From Pelagibius sp050330205 (lineage in GTDB: Bacteria > Pseudomonadota > Alphaproteobacteria > Kiloniellales > Kiloniellaceae): a stretch of 64,000 nucleotides of DNA. Both the position numbers and the translations under genes were made by a program. The first letter of the stretch is position 1; each line of letters opens with the position of its first letter. Of the stretch, positions 17,443-28,428 are shown in pieces. The stretch is from the NCBI GenBank assembly GCA_050330205.1, contig JBHJOA010000027.1, positions 18,175 through 82,174 of the forward strand. Reading direction: 5' to 3'. The notes under the pieces were generated by a model, which had not been told where the DNA came from, did not search any database, and was given only the letters and a program-made list of their open reading frames with translations.

Positions 17443-18317
17443 TGGCGATCCTCATCGACAGCGACACCAAGGTGATCTGCCAGGGCTTCACCGGCGCCCA
17501 GGCGACCTACCACATGGAGCGGGCCATCGCCTACGGCACCAAGGTCGTCGGCGGCGTGGTGCCCGGCAAGGGCGGCCGCGGCCATCTCGGCCTGCCGGTT
17601 TTCGACACCGTGGCCGAGGCGCGCGAGGCGACCGGCGCCACGGCCTCGGCGGTCTTCGTGCCGCCGCGCAATGCCGCCGACGCCATCATCGAGTCGATCG
17701 ACGCCGGCATCGAGGTCATGGTCTGCGTCACCGAGCGCGTTCCCGTGCTCGACATGGTGCGCGTGAAGCGCCGGCTGGAGGGCTCCGGCTCCCGGCTGGT
17801 CGGCCCCAACTCGCAGGGCATCATGGTGCCCGGACGCTGCAAGATCGGCGTCATGCCGGCGCACCTCGAGCGGCCCGGCAGGGTCGGCATCGCCTCGCGC
17901 TCGGCCTCGCTGACCTCGGAGGTCATCGAGCAGATCTCCAGCTACCGCCTCGGCCAGTCCACCTCGATCGGCATCGGCGGCGACCCGGTACACGGCGTCG
18001 GCTTCGTCGACTGCCTGAAGCTGTTCTTCGAGGACCCGGACACCGACTGCGTGGTGCTGCTGGGCGAGATCGGCGGCAGCGACGAGGAGGAAGCGGCGGC
18101 CTACCTCCGCGCCAATCCGGCGCCCAAGCCGGTGGTCGCCTACATCGCCGGCCTGCACGCGCCGACCGAGCGCCGCATGGGCCACGCCGGCACGGTCAAC
18201 GTGTTCGGCCAGGGCGACGCCGCGGCGAAGATCGAGGCCCTGCGCGACGCCGGGGTCACCATCGCCGACTCGCCGGCGGAGATCGGCCAGACCGTGCGTC
18301 GGGCCGCGCGGGCCTGA
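17442..18317 (+). CDS. divergent SucD/MtkB-like CoA ligase, alpha subunit
   Basis: A 291-aa subunit whose start overlaps the beta-subunit stop (TGATG). The CoA-binding Rossmann half (VICQGFTGAQATYH, VVPGKGGRGH) and the phosphohistidine region RRMGHAG (His248) are kept, so the enzyme should still be phosphorylated. The usual GPNCPGI is GPNSQGI (121-127), and SRSGTL is SRSASL (152-157). IGIGGDPVHGVGFVDCL is normal. The two altered motifs flank the CoA and carboxylate sites, consistent with changed substrate or reduced activity. It forms a heteromer with the 16267-17442 product. Confidence 0.8.
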   Translation: MAILIDSDTKVICQGFTGAQATYHMERAIAYGTKVVGGVVPGKGGRGHLGLPVFDTVAEAREATGATASAVFVPPRNAADAIIESIDAGIEVMVCVTERVPVLDMVRVKRRLEGSGSRLVGPNSQGIMVPGRCKIGVMPAHLERPGRVGIASRSASLTSEVIEQISSYRLGQSTSIGIGGDPVHGVGFVDCLKLFFEDPDTDCVVLLGEIGGSDEEEAAAYLRANPAPKPVVAYIAGLHAPTERRMGHAGTVNVFGQGDAAAKIEALRDAGVTIADSPAEIGQTVRRAARA

Positions 18318-18486
18318 TCCTAGCCCGATGTTTCTCGTGCCCGTGCAAACAAGGAAGAAGGCGTCGGTCCCGGTGAAGTTCCGCCGGACGACGCAGGTAC
18401 AACCACAACAGTGCGTCGCCGGCCGGGTGCCGAGCCGCAAAGCAGAACGGCCCGCCAAGGGTCAGATCAGGATCGGAGGCTAGTCC

Positions 18487-20186
<1,700 letters not shown>

Positions 20187-20190
<4 letters not shown>

Positions 20191-22970
20191 CCGCAGTGCC
20201 GAAACAGGAAGTCGTCCGCTTCACCCTGGACGGACAGGACATCGAGGCGCAGCCGGGCGAGACGATCTGGGAGGCCGCGGCGCGCTACGGCACGAAGATT
20301 CCGCACCTCTGCCATTCGCCGGAGCCGGGCTACCGCTCCGACGGCAACTGCCGCGCCTGCATGGTGGAAATCGAGGGCGAGCGCGTGCTGGCTGCCTCCT
20401 GCATCCGCCCGGCGCGCGACGGCATGGTGGTCAAGAGCGCCAGCGAGCGGGCCGAAAAGGCGCGCGCCATGGTCTTCGAGCTGCTGGTTTCCGACCAGCC
20501 GAAGCGCGAGACCTCGCACGATCCCGAGAGCAGGTTCTGGCACTGGGCCGCCGACATCGGCGTCACCGAGAGCCGCTTTCCCGCCCGCGGGACCTGGCAG
20601 CCGGACGTGAGCCACACCGCCATGGCGGTGAACCTCGATGCCTGCATCAACTGCAACCTCTGCGTCCGCGCCTGCCGCGAAGTGCAGGTGAACGACGTCA
20701 TCGGCATGGCCTACCGCGGCCACGGCGCCAAGGTGATTTTCGACTTCGACGATCCCATGGGCCAGTCGACCTGCGTGGCCTGCGGCGAGTGCGTGCAGGC
20801 CTGCCCGACCGGCGCCCTGATGGAAGCCAACCTGCTGGACGAGAAGGGCACCCGCGTCCATTTCGAGGATCGCACGATCGACAGCCTCTGCCCCTACTGC
20901 GGCGTCGGCTGCCAGACCACGGTGCATGTGAAGGACGACAAGATCCTCTACATCGACGGGCGCGACGGTCCGGCCAACCAGAACCGGCTCTGCGTGAAGG
21001 GCCGCTTCGGCTGGGACTATATCTACAATTCGCACCGCCTCACCAAGCCGCTGGTCCGCCGCGACGACGCGCCCAAGCGCTGGGACGACCAGGTCGATCC
21101 GATGAATCCCTGGACGCACTTCCGCGAGGCGAGTTGGGAAGAGGCGCTCGACAGGGCCGCCGCCGGCCTGAAGAAGGCCTACGACGAGTGCGGCCCGAGC
21201 GGCCTGGCCGGCTTCGGCTCGGCCAAGGGCTCCAACGAGGAGGCCTATCTTTTCCAGAAGCTGATCCGCACGGCTTTCCACACCAACAACGTCGACCACT
21301 GCACGCGGCTCTGCCACGCCTCCTCGGTGGCGGCGCTGATGGAGGGCATCGGCTCCGGCGCGGTGACGGCCCCCTTCACGGCGGCCAAGGACAGCGACTG
21401 CATGATCATCATCGGCGCGCGGCCGGGGCAGAACCATCCGGTGGCAGCCACCTTCCTCAAGAACGCCGCCAAGCGCGGCGCCAAGATCATCGTCATGGAT
21501 CCGCGCGGCCAGCAGATGGACCGCTACGCCTACAAGCACCTGGCCTTCAAGCCGGGCCAGGACGTGGCCCTGCTGAACGCCATGCTGCACACCATCATCG
21601 AGGAAGGTCTCACCGACGAGCAGTACATCCAGGCCCATACCTCGGGCTTCGAAGACCTGAAGAAGATGGTGAAGGATTTCTCGCCGGAGGCCATGGAACC
21701 GGTCTGCGGCATCGACGCGGCCACCATCCGCGACGTGGCGCGCATCTTCGCGCGCTCGGAGCGTTCGATCATCTTCTGGGGCATGGGCATCTCGCAGCAC
21801 GTTCACGGCACCGACAATTCGCGCTGCCTGATCGCGCTGACCATGATCACCGGCCAGGTCGGCCGGCCCGGCACCGGCCTGCATCCGCTGCGCGGGCAGA
21901 ACAACGTCCAGGGCGCCTCCGACGCCGGCCTCATTCCCATGGTCTACCCGGACTACAAGTCGGTGGAGCTGGAGGAGGTGCGCCAGTTCTATGAGAACTT
22001 CTGGGGCACCAAGCTGGACCCCAAGCGCGGCCTGACCGTGGTCGAGATCGTCGACGCCATCATCGACGGCCAGATCAAGGGCATGTACATCATGGGCGAG
22101 AACCCGGCGATGTCCGATCCCGACCAGAGCCACGCCCGCGCCGCGCTGGCCAAGCTCGAACACCTGGTGGTGCAGGACATCTTCCTGACGGAGACCGCCT
22201 GGCACGCCGACGTGGTGCTGCCGGCCTCGGCCCATGCCGAGAAGTGGGGCAGCTTCACCAACACCAACCGCCAGGTGCAGATCGCGCGGCCTGTGGCGCC
22301 GCCGCCCGGCGAGGCGCGCCAGGACTGGGAGCTGATCCAGGAACTGGCCAACCGGCTGGACCTGAACTGGACCTACAAGCACCCCAAGGACGTTTTCACC
22401 GAGATGACCGAGGCGATGCCGTCGCTGACGAACATCACCTGGGACCGCCTGGTGCGCGAGGACGCGGTAACCTATCCGGTCGATGGGCCAGATGTGCCGG
22501 GCAACGAGATCCTCTTCGCCGAGGGCTTCCCGACCAAGGACGGCAGGGCCAAGATCGTGCCGGCCGGCCTGGTGCCGCCGGCCGAACTGCCGGACAACGA
22601 CTATCCGATGGTGCTGACCACCGGGCGCATGCTGGAGCATTGGCACACCGGCGCCATGACGCGGCGGGCCAGGGTGCTCGACAACCTGGAGCCGGAGGCC
22701 GTCGCCAGCCTCAATCCCCGCCAGCTACGGGCCATGGGCCTGCAGCCCGGCGACATGGTGAAGGTGGCGACCCGGCGCGGCGAGATCGCGCTCAAGGTAC
22801 GCTCGGATGGCGACGTGCCGGAGGGCATGGTGTTCATCCCCTTCTGCTTCAACGAGGCGGCGGCCAACATGCTGACCAATCCGCAGCTCGATCCCTTCGG
22901 CAAGATTCCGGAATTCAAGTTCTGCGCCTGCAAGGTCGAGCGGCTGGAGGCGGCCTCAGCGGCGGAGTAG
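20187..22970 (+). CDS. fdhA: NAD-dependent formate dehydrogenase, catalytic alpha subunit (molybdo/tungsto-pterin)
   Basis: A 927-aa cytoplasmic subunit oxidising formate to CO2. The order is a 2Fe-2S domain (C42, C55, C58, C72), two 4Fe-4S ferredoxin clusters (CINCNLCVRAC about 153, CVACGECVQAC about 196), a fourth cluster at CPYCGVGC about 235, and the bis-MGD domain. RLCHASS places the catalytic residue as cysteine 376 rather than selenocysteine. The C-terminal molydopterin dinucleotide domain includes TTGRMLEHWHTG. ATG 20187 overlaps the beta-subunit stop; the open frame extends upstream, but that part lies inside the beta-subunit gene. No fdhD or gamma subunit is seen nearby. Confidence 0.95.
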
Positions 22971-23113
22971 CCCGGCGTTGGCAAGCCGCACCGGATAGTG
23001 CGGGAAATGTCGCTCCAAGGACACTTGTGCTGCGCGTGACTCTTTGCCTACCCTTTGCGCGAAGCGAATCGGGCGCGATCCTGCGTCGCTGTCGTAAGGA
23101 AGGGGAGTAAGTC

Positions 23114-23515
23114 ATGAAGCGGTTCATCGTTCTGCTTCTCGTTGCCACGCTGGGGATGCAGTCGCTGGTGCTGGTGCCGGCGCAGGCGGCCCTGGTCACG
23201 ACGGGCGACGCCATTGCCGGCGACACGTCGCTGGCGAGCGATCGCGATCGACTCAACGCTTTGATGCAGCGCGAGGACGTGCGGCAGGAGTTCCGGCGCC
23301 AGGGCGTCGATCCGAACGAGGCGGCGGCGCGCGTGGCGGCGCTCTCCGATGCCGAGGTCGCGGAGATCACCGCGAAGATCGACGAACTGCCGGCGGGCCA
23401 GAGCGCGATCGGCGTCATCGTCGGCGCGGTGGTGCTCATCTTCCTGGTGCTGCTGATCACCGACCTGCTCTGCCTGACCAGCGTCTTCAACTTTACCCGC
23501 TGCGCAACGAATTGA
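23114..23515 (+). CDS. PA2779-family small exported/membrane protein
   Basis: A 133-aa protein with an N-terminal signal sequence (residues 1-25, ending PAQA). A helical middle contains LMQREDVRQEFRRQGVDPNEAAARVAALSDAEV, which is the family signature (given in part as QREDVRQEFRRQGVDP). A C-terminal membrane segment, AIGVIVGAVVLIFLVLLIT, follows. Proteins of this type occur directly upstream of a PA2778-type peptidase, as here with a 22-bp gap. Function is unknown; the two probably work together at the inner membrane or periplasm. Confidence 0.8.
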   Translation: MKRFIVLLLVATLGMQSLVLVPAQAALVTTGDAIAGDTSLASDRDRLNALMQREDVRQEFRRQGVDPNEAAARVAALSDAEVAEITAKIDELPAGQSAIGVIVGAVVLIFLVLLITDLLCLTSVFNFTRCATN

Positions 23516-23537
23516 GCCTGACGGCGCCCTGACGCCA

Positions 23538-24458
23538 ATGGCGCGGCGGCTGGCGTCCGGCCTGATCCTGCTGGTGCTGGCTGCCTGTGCCGCGCCGCAG
23601 GCCTCGCGGCTGGCCGAGGCGCCCGGCGATCTGCCGCGCCGGGCGGAGATCGACACCGTGCCGTTCTTCCCGCAGGAGGCCTACTACTGCGGCCCGGCGG
23701 CGCTGGCGATGACCCTCGCCTGGTCGGGCCTCGCGGAGACTCCGGAAAGCATCGGCCCGCAGGTCTACACGCCCGGGCGCGAGGGAACCCTGGCCCCGGA
23801 CATGGTCGCCGCGGCGCGCCGCAACGGCCGGCTGGCGGTGGAACTGCGCGATCTCGAAAGCCTGCTGCGGGAGATCGCCGCCGGGCACCCGGTGGTGGTG
23901 TTCCAGAACCTTTCCCTCGACTGGTGGCCGCAGTGGCACTTCGCCGTGGCGATCGGCTACGACCTCGACCGCCGCATACTGATTCTGCATTCCGGCACCA
24001 CCGAGCGTCTGGAAACACCTCTCGACGCTTTCGAGCGGACTTGGCGGCGCAGCGACCACTGGGCGCTGGTGACCCTGCCGCCGGACCGCCTGCCGGCCGC
24101 CGGCGACCGCCGTGCGGTGCTGCTCGCCGCGGCGGGGCTGGAGCAGGCCGCGCAGTACGATGCCGCGGCGACGGCCTACGAGGCCGTGTCGGGACGCTGG
24201 CCGGACGAGCCGCTGGCTTGGCTCGGGCTGGGCAACGCGTCGTTCGCGCTGGAGCGCTTCGCGGCGGCGGAAGCGGCCTACCGCGCGGCCATCGACCGGG
24301 AACCGGCGCTGGCGGCGGCCTGGAACAATCTCGCCTACGCCCTCAGCCGCCAGGGACGCCGCGACGAGGCCATCGGCGCCGCGCTCAACGCGGTGGCGCT
24401 GACCGGCGGCAGCGATCCCAACCATCTCGACACGTTGGAGGAGGTCTCCCGGCCCTGA
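23538..24458 (+). CDS. PA2778-family lipoprotein cysteine peptidase with TPR repeats
   Basis: A 306-aa protein with a lipoprotein signal (lipobox LAAC, Cys17). A peptidase C39-like domain follows: Cys51 in QEAYYCGPAALAM and His134 in WPQWHFAVAIGYD are the expected catalytic pair. The C-terminal third (about 190-300) has tetratricopeptide-type helices such as WLGLGNASFALERFAAAEAAYRAAI, split here as GLGNASFALERF and AEAAYRAAI, and AWNNLAYALSRQG. It is paired with the PA2779-type gene. The natural substrate is not known. It is convergent with, and abuts, the diguanylate cyclase gene. Confidence 0.82.
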   Translation: MARRLASGLILLVLAACAAPQASRLAEAPGDLPRRAEIDTVPFFPQEAYYCGPAALAMTLAWSGLAETPESIGPQVYTPGREGTLAPDMVAAARRNGRLAVELRDLESLLREIAAGHPVVVFQNLSLDWWPQWHFAVAIGYDLDRRILILHSGTTERLETPLDAFERTWRRSDHWALVTLPPDRLPAAGDRRAVLLAAAGLEQAAQYDAAATAYEAVSGRWPDEPLAWLGLGNASFALERFAAAEAAYRAAIDREPALAAAWNNLAYALSRQGRRDEAIGAALNAVALTGGSDPNHLDTLEEVSRP

Positions 24459-25583
24459 TCAGGCCGAGCCCGAAGCGGTGACCTTGGCGGCGGGAGCGGG
24501 GGCGTCGGCGATCTCGCAGGCGAAGACGATGCGGTTGCGGCCGCCGTTCTTGGCCTCGTACATGGCCTGGTCGGCGCGGCGCAGCAGGCCCTCGTGGCTG
24601 TCGGCATCGGCGGGGAAGACGGCAACGCCGATGCTGGCGGCGACGGCGATCGGCGGGTCGGAGTTCTCCACCTCCATGTCGAGGGCCTCGAGGATGCGTT
24701 CGGCCACCACCCGCACGCCGTCGAGGCCCTTCTCCGGCTTCATGGCGGCGATCACGGCGAACTCGTCGCCGCCGAGGCGGGCGACGAAGTCGCTGTCTCG
24801 CACCGAGGCGGTGAGCCGCATCGCGACCTTGCGCAGCAGGCCGTCGCCGACGTCGTGGCCGAGGATGTCGTTCACCGGCTTGAAGTTGTCGAGATCGACG
24901 AACAGCAGCGCCTTTGCCGCGCCGGCGGAGCGCGCGACGCCCAGGGTCTGGTCCAGGTAGTCGAGGAAGAAGCGGCGGTTGGGCAGGGCGGTCAACTCGT
25001 CGTGCCGGGCCTGGAACTCGCTCTCGGCCCGGCTCTTCTCGATCTCCTTGTTCTGGAGGGCGAGGTCCTCGGCCATCTGCACCATCTGCTGGGCCTGCTG
25101 CTCGACCATGGCGCGCTCGAGGTCGATGTCTTCGAGATTGCGGGTCAGTTCCCGCTCTTTTTCCTCCAGGGCCTCGCGGGCGCGGGTGATCTCGGTGATG
25201 TCGGTGTAGGTGGAAAGCTGGCCGCCGGAAGGCAGCGGGCAGCGCACCACCTCGACCACGGTGCCGTTGGACAGTGTTTGCTGGAAGGTTCGGGATTCCA
25301 GAATGCGGGCCTCGGCCAGGCGCTGCGCCACGATGGCGTCGACGTCGCCCTCGCCGTTGTTGCCGCGCTCGGTATTGAGGCGGATGAAGGCTTCCAGGGG
25401 CGTGCCCGGCTCACCGAGCGTGGCGGGGAAGTCGAGCAGCTTCAGGAAGACGCGGTTGCAGGCGACGAGCCGCAGGTCGGCATCGAAGATCGACAGGCCG
25501 ATGTGCAGGCTGTCCAATGCCTCCCGCACGGCCAGGGTGCCGAATGCGCATCCGGCACCGGAATCCTGCTTTCCGTCGCGCAC
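24459..25583 (-). CDS. diguanylate cyclase with PAS_7-type sensor domain
   Basis: A 374-aa protein making c-di-GMP. The N-terminal PAS-like domain (about 20-130; GLSIFDADLRLVACNRVFL, YTDITEITRARE) is followed by a coiled coil (about 130-190) and a GGDEF domain (about 200-360). The active site LGGDEFA is intact, and RDSD five residues before it forms the inhibitory I-site. No membrane segment or EAL domain is seen. GTG 25583 is chosen because GAGGGA lies 8 nt upstream and homology starts there; the more upstream in-frame ATG (25745) adds a non-conserved stretch. Confidence 0.88.
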   Translation of the reverse strand: MRDGKQDSGAGCAFGTLAVREALDSLHIGLSIFDADLRLVACNRVFLKLLDFPATLGEPGTPLEAFIRLNTERGNNGEGDVDAIVAQRLAEARILESRTFQQTLSNGTVVEVVRCPLPSGGQLSTYTDITEITRAREALEEKERELTRNLEDIDLERAMVEQQAQQMVQMAEDLALQNKEIEKSRAESEFQARHDELTALPNRRFFLDYLDQTLGVARSAGAAKALLFVDLDNFKPVNDILGHDVGDGLLRKVAMRLTASVRDSDFVARLGGDEFAVIAAMKPEKGLDGVRVVAERILEALDMEVENSDPPIAVAASIGVAVFPADADSHEGLLRRADQAMYEAKNGGRNRIVFACEIADAPAPAAKVTASGSA

Positions 25584-25849
25584 GCGCCTGTTCCCTCGCG
25601 TGAAATCCCCACTTACCCCGGCCGCCGGCCCCCGCGGTTCCCTTGTCGGGATTCGATCGGGTCGGACTGCGGCAGGGCTATTTTCCTGGAGCAAGGTAAA
25701 GCCATAATTAAACGGTTGAATTTCCCTGCGGGCCGCCCCGACCAAGAATCACAAAGAACATGAGGAACCCGCCTCAATAGATTGATTCTGCGCGATTAAG
25801 TGGTGGAAGGTGCCTCTCGCTCCAGGTGTGGGTGGCCGGCCCCGGCGGC

Positions 25850-26971
25850 TCAGCCGATCCGGGTCGCGGCGAGGTGCTCCTCGTCCAGCTCGACCCCGAA
25901 TCCGGGCGCCTCGGAGAGCTGCAGCCAGCCGTCTTCGTGGTCGAAAGGGCGGGACAGCAGGTAGTCGCGGCGCTCCAGGCTCCACGCCGGCGGGTCGAAG
26001 GGGAACTCGATGAAGGCCGCCTCGCCGAGGCCGGCGGTGAGGTGGGTGTTGGCCACCACGCCGAAGCCGTTGGACCAGGTGTGCGGCGTGAAGGCGACGC
26101 CGAACTCGCGCGCCATCACGGCGATGCGGCGCAGGCCGGTGATGCCGCCGACCAGGGCGCAGTCCGGCTGCACCACGTCGAGGCAGCCGCCGGCGATGAG
26201 GTCGCGGAACTCGTGAAGCTCGCGGGTCATCTCGCCCCCGGCAAGGCGGACATCGACGCTGTCGCGCAGGCGCCGCATGCCCTCGCGGTCGGCGCGATGC
26301 AGCGGCTCCTCCATCCAGTAGACCTCGAGATCCTCCAGCTCGCGGGCCACCGCCAGCGCGTCCTTCAGGGTCCAGGGTGCCGCGGTGTCCCAGGGCATGC
26401 GCCAGCCCTGATTGCAGTCCACCATCAGCTCCAGGCGCGTGCCGACACGCGCGCGCACGCTCTCCAGGGCGGCGATGTCGTCGCGCCAGTCGCCCCCCCG
26501 ATGGCCGCGATGGAAGCGCAGCTTCATGGCGGCGAAGCCGGCCTCGGCGAAGCGCTCGGCGGTCTCGGCCAGCTCGGCCGGATCGCGCAGCACGCCGGAG
26601 GAGGCATAGGCGCGCACCCGGTCGCTGCGTCCGCCGAGCAGGCGCCACACCGGCTCGCCGGCGATCTTGCCGGTGAGATCCCAGAGCGCGAGGTCGAGCG
26701 GCCAGCAGCGCCCGTAGTGGAACTGGATGTGGGACAGCACCTCGTAGTGGCGCTCGGCGCGGCGCGGGTCTTCGCCGATGAAAAGATCCTCGTGGCCGGC
26801 GAGGCCGAGCATCAGGTCGCCGGAGCCGATGCCGACGCGGCCGTCGCTGTCGGTGACGCGCACCACGGTGACGTCGAAGTTGCGGCGCGGCCGCCCGTCC
26901 CAGCTCGCCACGAAGGGCGGGTCGAGGACCAGGCGGTGATGCGTGACGTCGATGCGCTCGATGACGGGCAT
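25850..26971 (-). CDS. mandelate racemase/muconate-lactonizing enzyme superfamily protein
   Basis: A 373-aa enolase-superfamily enzyme. After an N-terminal capping domain, the barrel shows the catalytic KxR-type motif MKLRFH (about 166). Metal ligands follow in VDCNQGW, WMEEPL and AGGEM, and then FTPHTWSNG, whose His is typical of MR-subgroup acid sugar dehydratases. GGITGLRRIAVMA and the lid residues are normal. The chemistry is abstraction of a proton alpha to a carboxylate, but the substrate is unknown. It lies 17 bp downstream of an iron-type alcohol dehydrogenase on the same strand, suggesting one small operon for a sugar-acid or hydroxyacid. Confidence 0.85.
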   Translation of the reverse strand: MPVIERIDVTHHRLVLDPPFVASWDGRPRRNFDVTVVRVTDSDGRVGIGSGDLMLGLAGHEDLFIGEDPRRAERHYEVLSHIQFHYGRCWPLDLALWDLTGKIAGEPVWRLLGGRSDRVRAYASSGVLRDPAELAETAERFAEAGFAAMKLRFHRGHRGGDWRDDIAALESVRARVGTRLELMVDCNQGWRMPWDTAAPWTLKDALAVARELEDLEVYWMEEPLHRADREGMRRLRDSVDVRLAGGEMTRELHEFRDLIAGGCLDVVQPDCALVGGITGLRRIAVMAREFGVAFTPHTWSNGFGVVANTHLTAGLGEAAFIEFPFDPPAWSLERRDYLLSRPFDHEDGWLQLSEAPGFGVELDEEHLAATRIG

Positions 26972-26988
26972 GGCAAGAGGCTCCGGTG

Positions 26989-28146
26989 TCAGGCCAGCGC
27001 CATGACGGCGGTGGCGAAGCGGTCGAGGTCGGCATCCTCGACGGCGCGCGCCGTGGCCCGGCGCATGGGCTGGTTCTCCGGCGCCCGCATTTCGGCGGCG
27101 AGGGCGGCGGCGTCGAAGGCCTTGAAGGCTTCCGGCAGGCGGCGCTCGACGCCGCAGCGGGGCATGAGGCCGGCGTACCAGCCGGGCAGCGCGTCGGCGC
27201 CGGCGAGCCCGCAGGCGCGGGCGGCGGCGGCAAACAACCCGTTATCGCCCTCGACCGACCACGCCAGCGTGACCTCGAGGCCCAGCGCGGTGGCGAGGCC
27301 GTGGTGGACCGGCGCCAGCCCGGCCAGGGCGTGGGAGATGTTGTGGGCGACGGCGGTGCCGCAGTTGTCGATGGCGATGCCGGCCAGCGCCGAGCCGAGC
27401 AGCAGGTCGCCGCGGGCCTGCAGGTTTTCCGGCTCGCGCACCGCCGTCTCCAGTGCGCCGGCGATGAGCGCGAGTGCCTTGTGCGCGGTCAGCGAATTGC
27501 CGGCGGTGGCGTTGCGGTTGGTGCAGGACTCGAGCGCGTGAACGAAGGCGTCGAGGCCGGTCCAGGCGGTCAGATGCGGCGGCAGCGAGATGGTCAGTTC
27601 GGGGTCGAGCACGACGCGCTTCGGCTTGGTCTCCTGGCCCCAGATCCACAGCTTCCTGCCGGCGGGTCCGGAAAAGACGTTGGTCGCCGAAAGCTCCGAG
27701 CCGGTGCCCGCCGTGGTCGGCAGGCAGATCGAGGCAATGCCCTCGGCGGGCAGGGGGTGGGCGGCCAGGGCATAGTGCATGGCGTCGGCCTCCGCCCGCG
27801 CGATGGCGGCCGCCACCTTGCCGATGTCGAGGGCCGAGCCGCCACCGAGGGCGACGACGGCGTCGGCCCGCAGGCGGCGCGCGGCCCCGGCGGCGGCGTC
27901 GATCTGCGCCGCCTTGGGCTCGCCGGCGATCTCGGCGTAGAGGCCGACCGTGGCGCCGGCGGCTTCCAGGGCCTGCTGCAGCGGCGCCACCAGCCCGAGG
28001 TTCACCAGGGCGGCGTCGGCCACCAGCAGCACCCGACCGCCGCGGGAGACGGCCTTCACGTCGTCGGCGAGGGCGGCGGCGCGGCCGGGCCCGAAGTGAA
28101 TCTCCGGCACCGCGTTGAGGGCGAAGGAAGCGGGGGCAGGGGGCAT
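26989..28146 (-). CDS. iron-containing alcohol dehydrogenase-family protein
   Basis: A 385-aa group III dehydrogenase. The NAD(P) motif VVALGGGSALDIGK, STMAGTGSE-like PTTAGTGSELSATNV, and the metal-site stretch GIAIDNCGTAVAHNISHALAG followed by VHHGLATALG are visible (the stretch is cited in part: DNCGTAVAHNISHALAG). The iron-type family includes alcohol, lactaldehyde, glycerol and maleylacetate reductases, and the sequence alone does not decide among them. It is upstream of, and probably co-transcribed with, the enolase-superfamily gene. Confidence 0.85.
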   Translation of the reverse strand: MPPAPASFALNAVPEIHFGPGRAAALADDVKAVSRGGRVLLVADAALVNLGLVAPLQQALEAAGATVGLYAEIAGEPKAAQIDAAAGAARRLRADAVVALGGGSALDIGKVAAAIARAEADAMHYALAAHPLPAEGIASICLPTTAGTGSELSATNVFSGPAGRKLWIWGQETKPKRVVLDPELTISLPPHLTAWTGLDAFVHALESCTNRNATAGNSLTAHKALALIAGALETAVREPENLQARGDLLLGSALAGIAIDNCGTAVAHNISHALAGLAPVHHGLATALGLEVTLAWSVEGDNGLFAAAARACGLAGADALPGWYAGLMPRCGVERRLPEAFKAFDAAALAAEMRAPENQPMRRATARAVEDADLDRFATAVMALA

Positions 28147-28238
28147 GGAGGGTCCGGCGTCGCGAGGGATCGGTCCCCGCCATTAGCGCAGGTCGCGGCC
28201 GGCGGCAAGGAGAAGCGTGGGGGAGGGCCGCCCGGCGT

Positions 28239-28391
28239 GCTTCGAGACGCGCGCTGGCGCGCGCTCCTCACGGTTCGAGACGCGCCTGCGGCGCTCCTCA
28301 CCATGAGGACATTTCATTCTGCCACGAAGATTGTTCCTCATCCTGAGGAGCCCGACCGGGCCGATGCCCGGGCGGGCGTCTCGAAGGACGC
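28239..28391. repeat. interspersed palindromic repeat (TTCGAGACGC family), copy 1
   Basis: A composite inverted element. TTCGAGACGC and CTCCTCA on the left face CCTCATCCTGAGGAG and GTCTCGAA on the right, and the left end is partly duplicated (28241 and 28275). The same building blocks form the shorter copy at 47848-47940. It fills the gap before the alcohol dehydrogenase operon. It resembles the abundant small palindromic repeats of alphaproteobacterial genomes, with no coding capacity. Confidence 0.65.
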
Positions 28392-28428
28392 ACCACGGTT
28401 ATGCCGAGAGGGTCCGGCGGAGGAAGCG

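Noticed and set aside
25584..25745. A longer N-terminus for the diguanylate cyclase
   Set aside because: The extra residues are not conserved-looking and lack a ribosome-binding site, while GTG 25583 has a good one.
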